A DNA stretch of 33,256 bases, from positions 1-33,256 of the forward strand of contig DVHR01000034.1 in assembly GCA_018711925.1 (NCBI GenBank). Reading direction: 5' to 3'. Under the pieces are notes generated by a model. The model saw only the letters and a program-made list of their open reading frames with translations. It was not told the origin of the DNA and did not search any database. This document shows positions 1-9,225 of the stretch, one piece after another. Source of the stretch: Candidatus Coprenecus pullicola. GTDB taxonomy: Bacteria > Bacteroidota > Bacteroidia > Bacteroidales > UBA932. The position numbers were made by a program, and so were the translations under genes. Each line of letters begins with the position of its first letter. Position 1 is the stretch's first letter.

Positions 1-1
1 T

Positions 2-913
2 ATGAGAAATTTTCTTTGGATAATTGCAGAGATAGGTGTATTTTTGGTTTGGAAAAATGCAGAACGTCATGTTGGAAAGAAATTGAAGACTGCGTGGGAG
101 AACAAACAACCTGTCGATGATTTCGTTCATCGCAAGATGATGGATGTTTTTCGCTTATATCTGATAGTAGGAGGTATGCCGGATGCCGTCAATGCCTACA
201 AGGAGAACAACAATCTTCAGGATGTAATGGCAAAGCAACAGGAGATAATCAGATTATACAGAAAAGATATTTCACAGTATGACGAGGCAAGGCAGTTGAG
301 TATTAAGGAAGTCTTTGATCTTATCCTGTCAGAACTTAACTCCAGGAACAAACGCTTTATCATTAAAGACCTTAATGAGAAGGCAAGGATAGAAAAATAC
401 AGAGATGAGTTCCTGTGGCTGAAAGATGCGGGAGTTGCAATCCCTACATACAATGTCGAAGAGCCTAAATCGCCTCTTAAGTTGGCAAGTTCAAGGAACC
501 TGTTCAAGTTGTTTTCAAATGATGTCGGGCTGTTGGCGTGCCAATACTCGGATGGTATTCAATTAAAGGTATTGAAAGGTGATGATGCTGTCAATTATGG
601 TTCGATATACGAGAATGTTGTGGCACAAGAACTGCTTGCTCACGGGTTTAGCGAGTTATACTACTACAATAGCAAGAAGATGGGAGAGGTCTTCCCAATC
701 GAAGTGAAATCCGGCAAGGATTATGCCCGGCATCGTGCACTGAATAATATTCTTGATTGTAGCGAGTATAATATTCCTGAGTCCGTTGTGCTGTGTAATG
801 ATAATTATACTCAGAAGGATAAGGTAATTTACGCCCCAATATATATGGTGATGTTTATACACAAAGACCCTGTCATAGATGTAAAGTTCAGTTTGGACCT
901 AAGCGGTCTGTAA
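2..913 (+). CDS. DUF4143 / AAA-type ATP-binding protein, C-terminal part (partial, possibly degenerate)
   Basis: The protein matches the C-terminal two thirds of the large Bacteroidetes ATPase family with a DUF4143 domain. Recognisable stretches are PVDDFVHRKMMD, LYLIVGGMPDAVNAY, YRKDISQYD, FLWLKDAGVA, FSNDVGLLA, YENVVAQELLAHGF and PIEVKSGKDY. The N-terminal Walker A/B ATPase half is not in the window, and the first ATG is at the very edge, so the gene probably begins outside. The first 30 or so residues look unlike the family and may be degenerate. DUF4143 ends in a PD-(D/E)XK nuclease-like fold. Homologues usually have an acidic segment between the MGEV and FPIEVKSG motifs, but here they are directly joined, suggesting an in-frame deletion of about a dozen residues. 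The gene is visibly more AT-rich than its neighbours, which fits acquired DNA. Family assignment is good; activity is doubtful. Confidence 0.75.
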   Translation: MRNFLWIIAEIGVFLVWKNAERHVGKKLKTAWENKQPVDDFVHRKMMDVFRLYLIVGGMPDAVNAYKENNNLQDVMAKQQEIIRLYRKDISQYDEARQLSIKEVFDLILSELNSRNKRFIIKDLNEKARIEKYRDEFLWLKDAGVAIPTYNVEEPKSPLKLASSRNLFKLFSNDVGLLACQYSDGIQLKVLKGDDAVNYGSIYENVVAQELLAHGFSELYYYNSKKMGEVFPIEVKSGKDYARHRALNNILDCSEYNIPESVVLCNDNYTQKDKVIYAPIYMVMFIHKDPVIDVKFSLDLSGL

Positions 914-1291
914 TTTAATTACAGTCTTTGCTGTTTCTTTCTTTCCTCTGTTCAAATATCACTTTACTTTAATCATCGGATATATATGTCAGGAAACATA
1001 ACCATATAATCCTGACCGACATTATGGATTTATCGCCACGCATATTACTCCTACAGACTCATATCAAAGACATGAGAGAACAATTCAGGAGATGGGTCTA
1101 ATACTGAAGGTAATATCAATCTAACTAAAAAACTATTTGAATATCGGGAAATGCAGCCCTTTTAACAGATATTTGATTATCAGAACATTATAAAACACAC
1201 TGCATTTTTCACCGCCTCACGAAGGCCCGAGAATTGCAGGCTGTTTTATATACCACTAATAATCAAATCATTACAAAAGACACTGCATTTC
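914..1291. other. Intergenic region without a recognisable gene
   Basis: This AT-rich stretch of about 380 bases lies between the convergent ATPase remnant and the HD-domain gene. I see no convincing coding frame. It holds a weak inverted repeat (GTCAGGA at 988-994 with TCCTGAC at 1010-1016, no T-run after it). In its right half is a diverged direct repeat, listed separately. Confidence 0.5.
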
Positions 1292-1302
1292 TCACACACC
1301 TG
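1149..1302. repeat. Diverged tandem direct repeat, about 83-bp period
   Basis: Two similar units follow each other. The best conserved part is ACACTGCATTTTTCAC at 1197-1212 and ACACTGCATTTCTCAC at 1280-1295, offset by 83 bases. Upstream of each is a similar order of short blocks: GAAATGCAG / GAATTGCAG, then TTTT, a TGATTATCA / TAATCAAATCA stretch and ATTATAAAA / ATTACAAAA. The second unit overlaps the end of the HD-domain gene. The origin is unknown. Confidence 0.45.
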
Positions 1303-1765
1303 CGTTCCACATCGGCAGTCTCAGCAGATGCAGCGCCTTGCGGTGCTTGTCGTTGATGCGGGCAAGACGCTCCATCATGGTCGTGTCGCCCTGCTCCTCG
1401 GCGCGGGCATAGGTCTTGAGTCCCCTTTCGAGATTGTGCCTCAAATCGTTAGTCTTCACGTGAATGGCCGTGATGTTGCCGGACTCCGCAATCCTGCGAA
1501 CGTACTCGAAGTAGTTCTGCCCGTCATCGTGGGTCAGGAGCTGCAATGCGGCAAGCACGTCCTCTTCCACGCCTTTGCCGCGCAGGTCCTCCAGCGTCAA
1601 GGCCGTGTCCTCCACCACATCGTGCAGGAAACCCGTCATGATTTCAGTGTCATTACTGCCCATAAGTCCCACCGCAATAGGGTGCAGGAGGGCAGGCCTG
1701 CCGTCCAGGTCCTTCTGGCCCCTGTGAGCATCCAGCGCAATCTGCAATGTTTCTTCTATCGTCAT
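1292..1765 (-). CDS. HD-domain phosphohydrolase, RelA/SpoT-HD-like (small)
   Basis: This 157-residue protein resembles the stand-alone HD_4 / (p)ppGpp-hydrolase-like family. The metal-binding pattern is visible: AHRGQ with His14, LLHPIAVG with His28, the paired HDVVEDT at 48-54, and a distal VKTNDLRHNLE with Asp107. The last corresponds to the VKLADRLHN segment of SpoT. No synthetase, TGS or ACT domain is present, so it is the hydrolase fold only. Members of this family cleave ppGpp-like or other nucleotide phosphates, but the substrate here is not evident. The frame is open upstream to 1933, inside the preceding gene. I chose ATG at 1765 because the family homology starts there and because it lies 7 bases after the stop of the upstream DUF3843 fragment, suggesting co-transcription. 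Confidence 0.8.
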   Translation of the reverse strand: MTIEETLQIALDAHRGQKDLDGRPALLHPIAVGLMGSNDTEIMTGFLHDVVEDTALTLEDLRGKGVEEDVLAALQLLTHDDGQNYFEYVRRIAESGNITAIHVKTNDLRHNLERGLKTYARAEEQGDTTMMERLARINDKHRKALHLLRLPMWNAGV

Positions 1766-1772
1766 AGAGCAT

Positions 1773-2642
1773 CTACTGATAAGGGTCATAATCGTACTCC
1801 CGGCAGCATCCGTAAAAATAGTCCAGGAAAAAACTCCCGTTGCGATGAAGGAAATCCCGTCCGTATTCGTAGCCTTTGAGACTGTTGAGAGCGGCATCAG
1901 GAAGCAGGTTGCTGTCATGCAGGAGGCAGGCAATCCAATAAGTCACCATGCCGCCATCATAATAAAACGACAATGCCTGGTCCTTCGCAACCTCCTTATC
2001 GTAGAAATGGTTGGAGGGCAATGCCACACATTCTCCTCCTCTCATGGATACATACATGCCGCTGACCGGATCACAGTACACCGCGACACACGCAGCCCAT
2101 GCAGGCACGTCCGGCATCTTGACTCCGTCTTTTAGATTAAAGCCCATACTCTTCTCATAGAAAGACCTTAGTCCGGCACTGTCCTTGACAAACACAGCCG
2201 GCTGTCCTTTGGAGGCATTCAGAAACACCGGATACAGATCTTTCTGCTGTTCTTTCAGACTTTTCTTCTCACGGGCCATTCTCACGTTCTCAACACCTTT
2301 GTCTTTCCCCTCAGGGAAGATGACTCCGGCAACATAATACCTGTCTTTGAAACGGACCAGATTGGTGATGAATACTGTCTCTCCGGCCTTGGCTCCTCCC
2401 AAAATGACCGGAATACTGTCCCGGTTGAAAGAGGCCCTCTCCACGGCATACTCCACATCACCAACCAGGTCGTAAAGCACAATCCTCTCCGCATCCGCTT
2501 CGCCCTTATACAAATAATACGAAACCGGGCTGCGGTGGACGGTATCAAAGACCGGATCCCGCCTTATCCTGCCGCACCACTGCGCAGCTGTAAGAGAAAG
2601 CAGATTATAACGGTAGTTGAATATCTGTTCCAATTTCAGCAC
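1773..2642 (-). CDS. DUF3843 protein, C-terminal fragment (split gene)
   Basis: This 289-residue reading frame looks like the C-terminal part of a DUF3843 protein, a Bacteroidetes family of unknown function; the N-terminal part is the next upstream frame (2657-3295). The first possible start is a GTG at 2642. The sequence in the same frame upstream of it (back to 2669) still reads like family protein: EHLSAQFYV leads straight into LKLEQIFNYRYNLLSL. Translation therefore probably did not start here in the ancestor. The two frames differ by one base, and the simplest explanation is a single-base deletion near 2668-2672 in a GC-repeat stretch. The segment has no signal peptide or membrane helix. 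A calculated protein fusing both parts would be about 510 residues. Whether this fragment is expressed is unknown. Confidence 0.6.
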   Translation of the reverse strand: MLKLEQIFNYRYNLLSLTAAQWCGRIRRDPVFDTVHRSPVSYYLYKGEADAERIVLYDLVGDVEYAVERASFNRDSIPVILGGAKAGETVFITNLVRFKDRYYVAGVIFPEGKDKGVENVRMAREKKSLKEQQKDLYPVFLNASKGQPAVFVKDSAGLRSFYEKSMGFNLKDGVKMPDVPAWAACVAVYCDPVSGMYVSMRGGECVALPSNHFYDKEVAKDQALSFYYDGGMVTYWIACLLHDSNLLPDAALNSLKGYEYGRDFLHRNGSFFLDYFYGCCREYDYDPYQ

Positions 2643-2656
2643 GTAGAACTGCGCGC

Positions 2657-3295
2657 TCAGATGTTCGCGCTACCGCAGTTCATGTCTATCTGCTCCTCAG
2701 CACTGTCTGCAAGCTCATCGACCGAGTCTATAAACACATAGGACGACATATGGAGCCACTCTATCAGTTCGCGGCACTTCCACCAGTCGTCCGACACAAG
2801 CGGATTATGCACGAACTCATACAGACGCACATTCTCCGGCGCTGTCTCATACTCCCCATCGAACAAACCGGCCAGACTGCACGCCGTTTCCATCAATCCA
2901 GGATTCTCAGGATTTATGACACTGTCGTGCTCATTGTAAATCTGCAAGAAATTCCACAAGAGCAGTGCCGTGTCCTGAACATTGACCTCTCCCTCATAAT
3001 ATTCCGACATATCGTAAAACGGCAGCAGAACGCCGTATCTCTTGACGCACTCCTCATTGACCGTCCTCCATATGCCCACTCCCGAGCATATATCTTCGAA
3101 CCACATCGCAAAATACATCCCGGCCTTCCTCATCAGTGCGGGATGCCCGCTGAAAAACCCGGACAGTTCAGAGTTCTCCAACAGATTCATCACCTCGTTC
3201 GCCAAACCGACATAGTACCTGTCAACCTGGTCCGGAACAGTATATGGCTTGTATATCAGCCAGTCCTTCGGATATATTCTATTTTTTCTGCCCAT
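2657..3295 (-). CDS. DUF3843 protein, N-terminal fragment (split gene)
   Basis: This 212-residue frame matches the start of DUF3843 proteins. It has an IYPKDWLIYKPY opening, the DRYYVGLANEVMNLL segment, MYFAMWFEDICSGVGIW, and YGVLLPFYDM. The match to the N-terminal domain is good, but the frame stops at a TGA at 2657 and the family sequence continues in another frame about 12 bases earlier. No function is known for DUF3843; this copy has no signal peptide. A Bacteroidetes-type -7 box lies 23 bases before the ATG, so the gene starts its own leftward operon with the HD-domain gene downstream. It is either a recent pseudogene, an assembly error or a frameshifted but translated gene. Confidence 0.7.
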   Translation of the reverse strand: MGRKNRIYPKDWLIYKPYTVPDQVDRYYVGLANEVMNLLENSELSGFFSGHPALMRKAGMYFAMWFEDICSGVGIWRTVNEECVKRYGVLLPFYDMSEYYEGEVNVQDTALLLWNFLQIYNEHDSVINPENPGLMETACSLAGLFDGEYETAPENVRLYEFVHNPLVSDDWWKCRELIEWLHMSSYVFIDSVDELADSAEEQIDMNCGSANI

Positions 3296-3317
3296 GATAT
3301 TTTTGAAAAACCTTCCG

Positions 3318-3325
3318 CAAATTTA
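3318..3325 (-). promoter_or_regulatory. Putative Bacteroidetes -7 promoter box for the DUF3843-HD operon
   Basis: On the minus strand the sequence reads TAAATTTG, an exact match to TAnnTTTG, 22 bases before the ATG at 3295. No clear TTTG -33 element is seen at the right spacing. Confidence 0.45.
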
Positions 3326-3399
3326 AGAAGATGTTTTTATTTTTCATCTTACTCGCTACCGGAATACCGGCATACCTTTGAATCAGCATGCAGTCCGGC

Positions 3400-4281
3400 T
3401 CATCCCAAAGAGCCCTCCCCGGCCCTCACAGTCCTGCGGCGTATGGCGAAAACGTAAGTCAGCAGTATCACATTCATCAGCAGGGCATATATGATGGCGG
3501 GTATGGCCATCTCACCGCTGTTGAAGATAAACGGTGAAGTGGCTATGGCAATGGCCTGGGCGGCATTCTGCATTCCGACCTCTATGACAATAGTGCGGCG
3601 GACAGCGGGGGTGGAGCCTCCGAGCCGGGAAAGCAGGGAGCTGCACAGCATGGCCAGCAGGATGAGGGCGCCGGCGGCCAGCCCGAGAACGGACAGGTTG
3701 TCCACTATCTCACGGGGATACTGCAGGAAAAATACCAGTGCGAGGAACATCAAGGCCGGAAATGCGGCTTTGCCGAGGACTCTGCTCACCTTGGCCGCGG
3801 CCTCCGGACGGAAACGGCGGAAAAGGGCTCCGGCCAGAATAGGAACGAAGAGCAGCACGAGGTTCTGGACCACAAGCTTGCCCACCGGCAGGCTGACATC
3901 CACCCCCGACTGTTCCGACACGAAGCGGGACACCACCTCCATGATGACCGGCAGGGTGAACAGGGTTATCACGCTGCTTATCGCGGTCAGGGTCACGGAC
4001 AGGGCCACATCCCCCCGGGCCAGCATCGAGAACACATTGGAGGAGCTGCCTCCCGGACAGCAGGCCACCAGGACCAGTCCCATGAAGTAGACGGGACTGA
4101 GGTCCAGCACCGAGGCCACCCCGAAAGCCAGCAGCGGCAGCAGGACTATCTGCCCCAGCATGCCGAGGAGCACGGCGCGGGGCTTGCGGGCAACGTCCGC
4201 AAAGGCTCTGGCATTAAGGTCTGTTCCGAGCAGGAACATCAGCACGATAAGAATCGGCATCACTATCCATACGGTATTCAT
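3400..4281 (-). CDS. SBF/BASS-family sodium-dependent transporter
   Basis: This 293-residue hydrophobic protein belongs to the bile acid:sodium symporter (SBF, BASS) superfamily. About nine to ten membrane segments can be traced from residue 4 to 283. Two family signatures are present: ACCPGGSSSNVFS at 73-85, which forms part of the crossing helices at the sodium/substrate site, and EVGMQNAAQAIAIA at 234-247. The length fits typical bacterial members (290-330 residues). Family members carry bile acids, pantoate, pyruvate or other organic anions with sodium; nothing nearby fixes the substrate. It is transcribed away from the xus-like operon, with a promoter in the shared 182-base gap. The ATG at 4281 is chosen because it leads directly into the first membrane helix and follows a good promoter. 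Confidence 0.85.
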   Translation of the reverse strand: MNTVWIVMPILIVLMFLLGTDLNARAFADVARKPRAVLLGMLGQIVLLPLLAFGVASVLDLSPVYFMGLVLVACCPGGSSSNVFSMLARGDVALSVTLTAISSVITLFTLPVIMEVVSRFVSEQSGVDVSLPVGKLVVQNLVLLFVPILAGALFRRFRPEAAAKVSRVLGKAAFPALMFLALVFFLQYPREIVDNLSVLGLAAGALILLAMLCSSLLSRLGGSTPAVRRTIVIEVGMQNAAQAIAIATSPFIFNSGEMAIPAIIYALLMNVILLTYVFAIRRRTVRAGEGSLG

Positions 4282-4306
4282 CCGGTCGCAGTATCAATGT
4301 TTCGCG

Positions 4307-4339
4307 CAAATATAAAAAGTTTCTCCCATTACCAACAAA
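4307..4339 (-). promoter_or_regulatory. Putative Bacteroidetes promoter of the SBF transporter gene
   Basis: On the minus strand TATATTTG (4314-4307) matches the -7 consensus TAnnTTTG. A TTTG (4339-4336) lies 21 bases upstream, or TTG (4335-4333) 18 bases upstream, matching the -33 element. The start codon is 25 bases downstream of the -7 box. Confidence 0.6.
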
Positions 4340-4388
4340 TGGGGATGAGATGGCGGAAAATGCACGGAATAATCTCCATTTTTAGCGA

Positions 4389-4419
4389 TTGCGGCGTAAA
4401 AGGCACAGCCGTACCTTTG
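4389..4419 (+). promoter_or_regulatory. Putative Bacteroidetes promoter of the xus-like operon
   Basis: TACCTTTG (4412-4419) matches the -7 consensus, with TTG (4389-4391) 20 bases upstream as the -33 element. This leaves a leader of about 40 bases before the ATG at 4464. I did not find a convincing Fur box in the gap. Confidence 0.6.
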
Positions 4420-4463
4420 CAGCGCAATTTGAAAATTAAATCTTGAAACCTTATATAATATAA

Positions 4464-6899
4464 ATGAATAGATACTGCGTCCTCACACTGATCTGCATAC
4501 TGATGCACATCTCTGCCACGGCACAGGAAATGACCGGACTGTCCGGTAAAATCATATCCGCAGAAGACAAGAGCCCGATAGAATTCGCCGACATCTACTT
4601 TAAAGGGACGAAATTATGGTGCATCCCCGATACAAAAGGCATTTTCCACCTGAAAGCACCGGCCGGAACATACACTCTAGTCATCAGGGCTGTAGGGTAC
4701 GAAACCTTTGAAGAGGAAGTGACACTCACAGGCAAGAACGTCGCGATGAGGACTTTTGAGCTCAAGACCGACAGACATCAGTTGGACGAAGTGGTCGTGG
4801 TCTCCAACAGGTCGAGCCATGTTCGGCGCTCAGCTTTCAACGCGCAAGATCTCAACGTCAAGGAAATGCACAACACCAGCAGGAGCTTGGGCGAGGCTCT
4901 GACCCAGCTTCCCGGACTCAAATTACGCGAGTCTGGAGGCGTAGGCTCGGACGCGCAGCTGTCGCTGGACGGTTTCTCCGGCAAACACGTAAAGATATTC
5001 ATCGACGGAGTGCCGCAGGAAGGAGCGGGTACAGCTTTTGACATCAACAACTTACCTGTCAATTTTGCAGAAAGGATAGAAGTGTACAAGGGAGTCGTAC
5101 CGGTCGGTTTCGGTACGGATGCCCTGGGTGGCGTCGTCAACATCGTCACAAAGAAACGCCGCCGTGGCTGGAGTCTGGATGCATCCTACACCTACGGCTC
5201 GTTCAACACGCACAAATCGTATGTCAACTTCAACCAGACATTCCGCAACGGCCTGACCTACGAGATCAACGCTTTCCAGAATTTCTCGGACAACAGTTAC
5301 TGGATCGACAGCTACATCACAGAGTTCGGTGACGACGGTGTCTCGGAAAGTACGGACCGCAACAAGATCTACCACGTAAGACGTTTCAACGACCAGTTCC
5401 ACAACGAGGCCGCCATAGGAAAGATAGGAGTGACCGGCAAGTCATGGGCTGACCGCCTGATGGTCGGATTCAACTACTCGCATTTCTACAAGGAGATACA
5501 GACCGGCGTGTACCAGTATATAGTTTTCGGCGAGAAACACCGCAGAGGCCACTCTTTCGTCCCGTCGCTGGAATACAGCAAGCGGGACCTGTTCGTCAAG
5601 GGACTGGACATAAGGCTGAACGCCAACTACAACCACAACATCACGATGAACATAGACACCTCGTCGTACAAATACAACTGGCTCGGAGAGCGCAAGTACA
5701 CAGGAAGCCGCGGCGAGCAGTCCTATCAGGACAACACATCAAAGAACACCAACTGGAACGCCACGCTGACTGCCGACTATCACTTGGGTAATGCCCACTC
5801 TTTCACCCTGAACCACGTATCGAGTTCCTTCAGGCGTACCACACAGTCGAAGGTGGACGGCAGCTCCCAGCTCTCGGACTTCAGCATCCCGAAACTGACC
5901 CGCAAGAACATCACCGGCCTGTCGTACATGCTGTCGCCATCAAAAAGATGGAGCGTGACAGCCTTCGGCAAATACTACAACCAGTTCAACCAGGGCCCTG
6001 TCTCGCAGAGCAGCGACGGGGTAGGCAACTACATAAACATGAGCCGCACAACCAATGCGTTCGGATACGGAGCGGCAGGCACATATTTCATCATCAAGGG
6101 CCTGCAGGTAAAGCTCTCATACGAGAAAGCCTACCGTCTGCCCACCACCGACGAGCTGTTCGGAGACGAGGACCTGGAAGCCGGCAAGACCGACCTGCGT
6201 CCTGAGAACAGCCACAACGTGAACCTCAACCTGAGTTTCAACCGCCAGTTCCACAAGCACGCCGTCTACATGGAGGGTACATTTATTTACCGCGACACCA
6301 GGGACTATATCCAGAGAGGGCTGAGCACGGTCAGCGGCATGAGCTACGGCTTCTACGAGAACCACGGACGGGTCAGGACTCTCGGATACAACATATCTGC
6401 ACGTTACAGCTTTTCCCGCTGGCTCAGCATAGGCGGCACGTTCAACAACATCAACGTGCGCGACAACGAGCGCTACGTGGCCGGCAACTCCATGCAGGAG
6501 AGTGCGACCTACGGCCAGCGCATGCCCAACCTGCCATACATGTTCGCCAGCTTCGACGCCACGTTCTCGTGGCACGGTCTTGGAGCCGAAGGCAACGTGC
6601 TCACAGTCAGCTACGACGGTTACTACCAGCACGACTTTCCCCTGTACTGGGAACGTTTCGGAGACCCGGCCTCCAAGAGCGTAGTGCCAGAACAGCTGTC
6701 GCACAACCTCAGCATCAGCTACTCGATACAGGACGGACGGTACAACATCTCCCTGGAATGCCGCAATATCACAAACGAGAGACTGTACGACAATTTCAGC
6801 CTGCAGAAAGCCGGAAGGGCCTTTTACGCCAAACTGCGGGTGTATTTCGGAAGCTGGACAAAACATGACACAATCGATAATCAAAAAATAAGACAATGA
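4464..6899 (+). CDS. xusA: TonB-dependent outer membrane receptor, XusA-like (siderophore/iron uptake)
   Basis: This 811-residue outer membrane receptor has a signal peptide (residues 1-20, ending ATAQ). A carboxypeptidase-regulatory-like domain follows at about 24-105 ([23 protein letters not shown] without its last residues). Then come a plug domain at about 110-230, with [26 protein letters not shown] and [20 protein letters not shown], and a beta-barrel to the end. The stop overlaps the start of the DUF4374 lipoprotein gene by four bases (ATGA). A TonB receptor, DUF4374 lipoprotein and PepSY protein in this order is the architecture of XusABC of Bacteroides thetaiotaomicron, which takes up enterobactin-type xenosiderophores. 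The exact ligand here is inferred only. No SusD partner is present, which argues against a glycan system. Confidence 0.82.
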   Translation: MNRYCVLTLICILMHISATAQEMTGLSGKIISAEDKSPIEFADIYFKGTKLWCIPDTKGIFHLKAPAGTYTLVIRAVGYETFEEEVTLTGKNVAMRTFELKTDRHQLDEVVVVSNRSSHVRRSAFNAQDLNVKEMHNTSRSLGEALTQLPGLKLRESGGVGSDAQLSLDGFSGKHVKIFIDGVPQEGAGTAFDINNLPVNFAERIEVYKGVVPVGFGTDALGGVVNIVTKKRRRGWSLDASYTYGSFNTHKSYVNFNQTFRNGLTYEINAFQNFSDNSYWIDSYITEFGDDGVSESTDRNKIYHVRRFNDQFHNEAAIGKIGVTGKSWADRLMVGFNYSHFYKEIQTGVYQYIVFGEKHRRGHSFVPSLEYSKRDLFVKGLDIRLNANYNHNITMNIDTSSYKYNWLGERKYTGSRGEQSYQDNTSKNTNWNATLTADYHLGNAHSFTLNHVSSSFRRTTQSKVDGSSQLSDFSIPKLTRKNITGLSYMLSPSKRWSVTAFGKYYNQFNQGPVSQSSDGVGNYINMSRTTNAFGYGAAGTYFIIKGLQVKLSYEKAYRLPTTDELFGDEDLEAGKTDLRPENSHNVNLNLSFNRQFHKHAVYMEGTFIYRDTRDYIQRGLSTVSGMSYGFYENHGRVRTLGYNISARYSFSRWLSIGGTFNNINVRDNERYVAGNSMQESATYGQRMPNLPYMFASFDATFSWHGLGAEGNVLTVSYDGYYQHDFPLYWERFGDPASKSVVPEQLSHNLSISYSIQDGRYNISLECRNITNERLYDNFSLQKAGRAFYAKLRVYFGSWTKHDTIDNQKIRQ

Positions 6900-8329
6900 A
6901 GAAAAGCATTTTCCCCAGGGCGCTTGCCGCCCTCTCTCTCGGCTGCATCCTGCTGACAGCCTGCGATGAAAACAATACCCCTGAACCAGGTCCGGACAAC
7001 GGCGAAGGCACCGGTACCATCAGCCGCTACGTCATAGTGGCCGAGGCCGGAAGCCAGGACCAGTCGGCCACCTATCTGATATCCGCTGAATCGCTGGAGG
7101 AAGGAGCGGTAACCCCCGCAGGCAATGGCTGGGAGACCCAGTCCGCATCGAACTGGATCTACTACGGCGAGCATTACCTCTTCGGATTCCAGTACAATGA
7201 CGGAAACCAGGGTACAGGTTTCTCATTCAAGTTAGGAAATGACGGAAGGGTCATCGAGGACCGCCAGTACACTTTCAACCGCACCACCACTTACGGCACA
7301 TGGGGCGACAATGTCATCACTGCCTCGACCAACGCAGGCAACAACGAACAGGACGCGGAGGGCAACTATGCCTACTATCTCCAGTTCAACTATCTGAGCG
7401 TGACAGACGGGACAAGCACCACCGGCAGCCACATCGCGGAGAACTTCCTCGGCAACGGTGAGCGGGTGAGCTTCGCGGGATTCGTGGAGGCCAACGGGAA
7501 ACTTTACACATCCGTCGTCCCGATGGGCATGAGCCACTACGGCGTGAACACCTATCCGTGGGCCATAGTTGACCCCGGGTATGTGGCCAACGGAAGCGGA
7601 GGCAGCGGCTCCGGACAGTACACAGCCGGCATGATACCCACCACACAGTATCCTGACAGCGCCTTCGTGGCAATCTACAGCGGGGACAATTTCGACGAGA
7701 CCCCGGTCATAGCCCGCACCGGCAAGATAGGCTTTGCCAGCGGCCGCATGCGCTCGCAGTATTACCAGACCATCTGGGCAGCCGACAACGGGGACCTCTA
7801 CGTATTCTCCCCCGGCTACGGACGCACGACCACCACACCCGTAACCAACAACGACGGCACCCAGTTCGACCGCGTACAGGGCAAGCTGCCTTCCGGAGTA
7901 GTGCGCATCAATGCCGGTGAGAGCACATTTGATCCCAATTATTATGTCAACATAGAGGAACTGGGCAACAACAACCCCATGTTCCGCTGCTGGCATATCA
8001 GCGGAGACTACTTCCTGCTCCAGATGTACAGCGAGGGAGCTGAGAACATGTCCGGAACCAGCGCTCCCCGCAACGAGCTTGCGGTATTCAAGGGCGAGGA
8101 AGGCGCACTTACCGTGGTTACAGGTCTGCCTGATGCCGGAATTCTCTCCAGCATAGGCACACCGTACAGTGACAACGGACTGGCCTACATACCCATAACG
8201 ACCACTGACGGAGCTGATCCGGCCATTTACTGCATCGATCCCGCCACAGGAGAGGCGAAAGCCGGTCTGAAAGTCAGTGAGGCCATATCCGTATCGGCAC
8301 TTGGCAAACTCTCAACCCAGGCTCAGTAA
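6896..8329 (+). CDS. xusB: DUF4374 surface lipoprotein, XusB-like siderophore-binding protein
   Basis: This 477-residue lipoprotein has a signal peptide with a lipobox, LLTAC, giving a lipidated Cys at about residue 23. A Pro/Gly/Asp-rich linker follows, then a DUF4374 domain covering most of the rest, rich in repeated beta-strand segments that fit a propeller fold (for example [18 protein letters not shown] and [16 protein letters not shown]). In B. thetaiotaomicron the DUF4374 protein XusB sits on the cell surface and binds ferric enterobactin for delivery to XusA. Gene order and overlaps (four bases with xusA, TAATG overlap with xusC) strongly support one translationally coupled operon. 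Assignment to XusB rests on domain and context; the ligand could be another ferric siderophore or heme. Confidence 0.75.
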   Translation: MKKSIFPRALAALSLGCILLTACDENNTPEPGPDNGEGTGTISRYVIVAEAGSQDQSATYLISAESLEEGAVTPAGNGWETQSASNWIYYGEHYLFGFQYNDGNQGTGFSFKLGNDGRVIEDRQYTFNRTTTYGTWGDNVITASTNAGNNEQDAEGNYAYYLQFNYLSVTDGTSTTGSHIAENFLGNGERVSFAGFVEANGKLYTSVVPMGMSHYGVNTYPWAIVDPGYVANGSGGSGSGQYTAGMIPTTQYPDSAFVAIYSGDNFDETPVIARTGKIGFASGRMRSQYYQTIWAADNGDLYVFSPGYGRTTTTPVTNNDGTQFDRVQGKLPSGVVRINAGESTFDPNYYVNIEELGNNNPMFRCWHISGDYFLLQMYSEGAENMSGTSAPRNELAVFKGEEGALTVVTGLPDAGILSSIGTPYSDNGLAYIPITTTDGADPAIYCIDPATGEAKAGLKVSEAISVSALGKLSTQAQ

Positions 8330-9225
8330 TGAGACGGCTATTCCGCAACATACACCTCTGGCTCTCACTGCCGCTGGGTCTTGTAATCTCCGTCATCTGC
8401 CTGTCAGGCGCAGCCTTGGTATTCGAGCGGGATATCACACGGGCCCTTCAGCGGGAACTGTATACCGTAACACCTCCATCGGAGGGAGCACACCCCCTGT
8501 CTCCCTCCATTCTGGAGGCAGGTATTATGACCTGGGCCGCCGACTCGCTTCATCTTACATCCATTAAGATTTCCGACAATCCGCATGAGGCCGCCTTCGC
8601 CTCCTTCCGTGAGACCGGAAGAAGACAGCTAAGTGTAGACCCCTACACAGGTGAGGTGAAAGGCTGGATCAAATCCTACCCGTTCTTCCAGACTGTAAAG
8701 AAGATCCACCGCTGGCTGCTGGATCCGCCGCCGTCCAAAGGGCAGAAGTCGGTCGGGAAGGTCATCGTCGGCGTCACTACCCTTGTAATGGTAGTCATCC
8801 TCATCAGCGGACTGATTATATGGATTCCACGCAACCGAAAGGCACTGAAAAGCCGCCTAAGCATATCCGTTACGAAAGGCTGGCGCCGGTTCTGGTACGA
8901 CAGCCACGTAACACTCGGTTTCTATTGCACAATATTTCTACTGATAATGGCTCTCACCGGACTCACGTGGTCGTTCGGATGGTACCGTGATGCCGCCTAC
9001 TCACTCTTCGGAAACGATACACCGGAGCAAGCCAGGACCTTGAGAGGCCTGTTCTACGCCCTGCATACCGGAAGCTGGGGTGGCATCGTCACGAAAGTCC
9101 TGTATTTCATCGCCGCCCTGCTCGGAGGCATACTGCCTTTAAGCGGATACTGGCTGTGGTGGAAACGGACAAAGAAAAACCGGCATCAACGCAAAGATCA
9201 GTCACAGAAGACCTCTATCGTGTAG
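8329..9225 (+). CDS. xusC: PepSY-TM inner membrane protein, XusC-like putative siderophore reductase
   Basis: This 298-residue membrane protein has four predicted helices: about 10-31, 145-165, 195-220 and 255-278. Between the first two lies a periplasmic PepSY-type segment with LSVDPYTGEVKGWI. Conserved histidines sit in the family positions NIHLW, KIHRWL, SHVTLGF and ALHTGSWGG. In related PepSY-TM proteins such as FoxB these bind heme and help reduce ferric siderophores at the inner membrane. The ATG overlaps the xusB stop by one base. Its last 28 bases overlap the end of the convergent leftward gene. The role in releasing iron after XusA import is inferred from the family. Confidence 0.78.
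   Translation: MRRLFRNIHLWLSLPLGLVISVICLSGAALVFERDITRALQRELYTVTPPSEGAHPLSPSILEAGIMTWAADSLHLTSIKISDNPHEAAFASFRETGRRQLSVDPYTGEVKGWIKSYPFFQTVKKIHRWLLDPPPSKGQKSVGKVIVGVTTLVMVVILISGLIIWIPRNRKALKSRLSISVTKGWRRFWYDSHVTLGFYCTIFLLIMALTGLTWSFGWYRDAAYSLFGNDTPEQARTLRGLFYALHTGSWGGIVTKVLYFIAALLGGILPLSGYWLWWKRTKKNRHQRKDQSQKTSIV

Noticed and set aside
1024..1101. 25-residue open frame in the first intergenic region
   Set aside because: Too short, with no promoter, no motif and no context to support it.
6117..6896. 259-residue minus-strand open frame opposite the XusA-like gene
   Set aside because: No family features; valine- and histidine-rich composition typical of antisense to coding DNA.
7232..7996. 254-residue minus-strand open frame opposite the DUF4374 gene
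   Set aside because: Antisense shadow with no motif; the plus-strand lipoprotein is clearly the gene.
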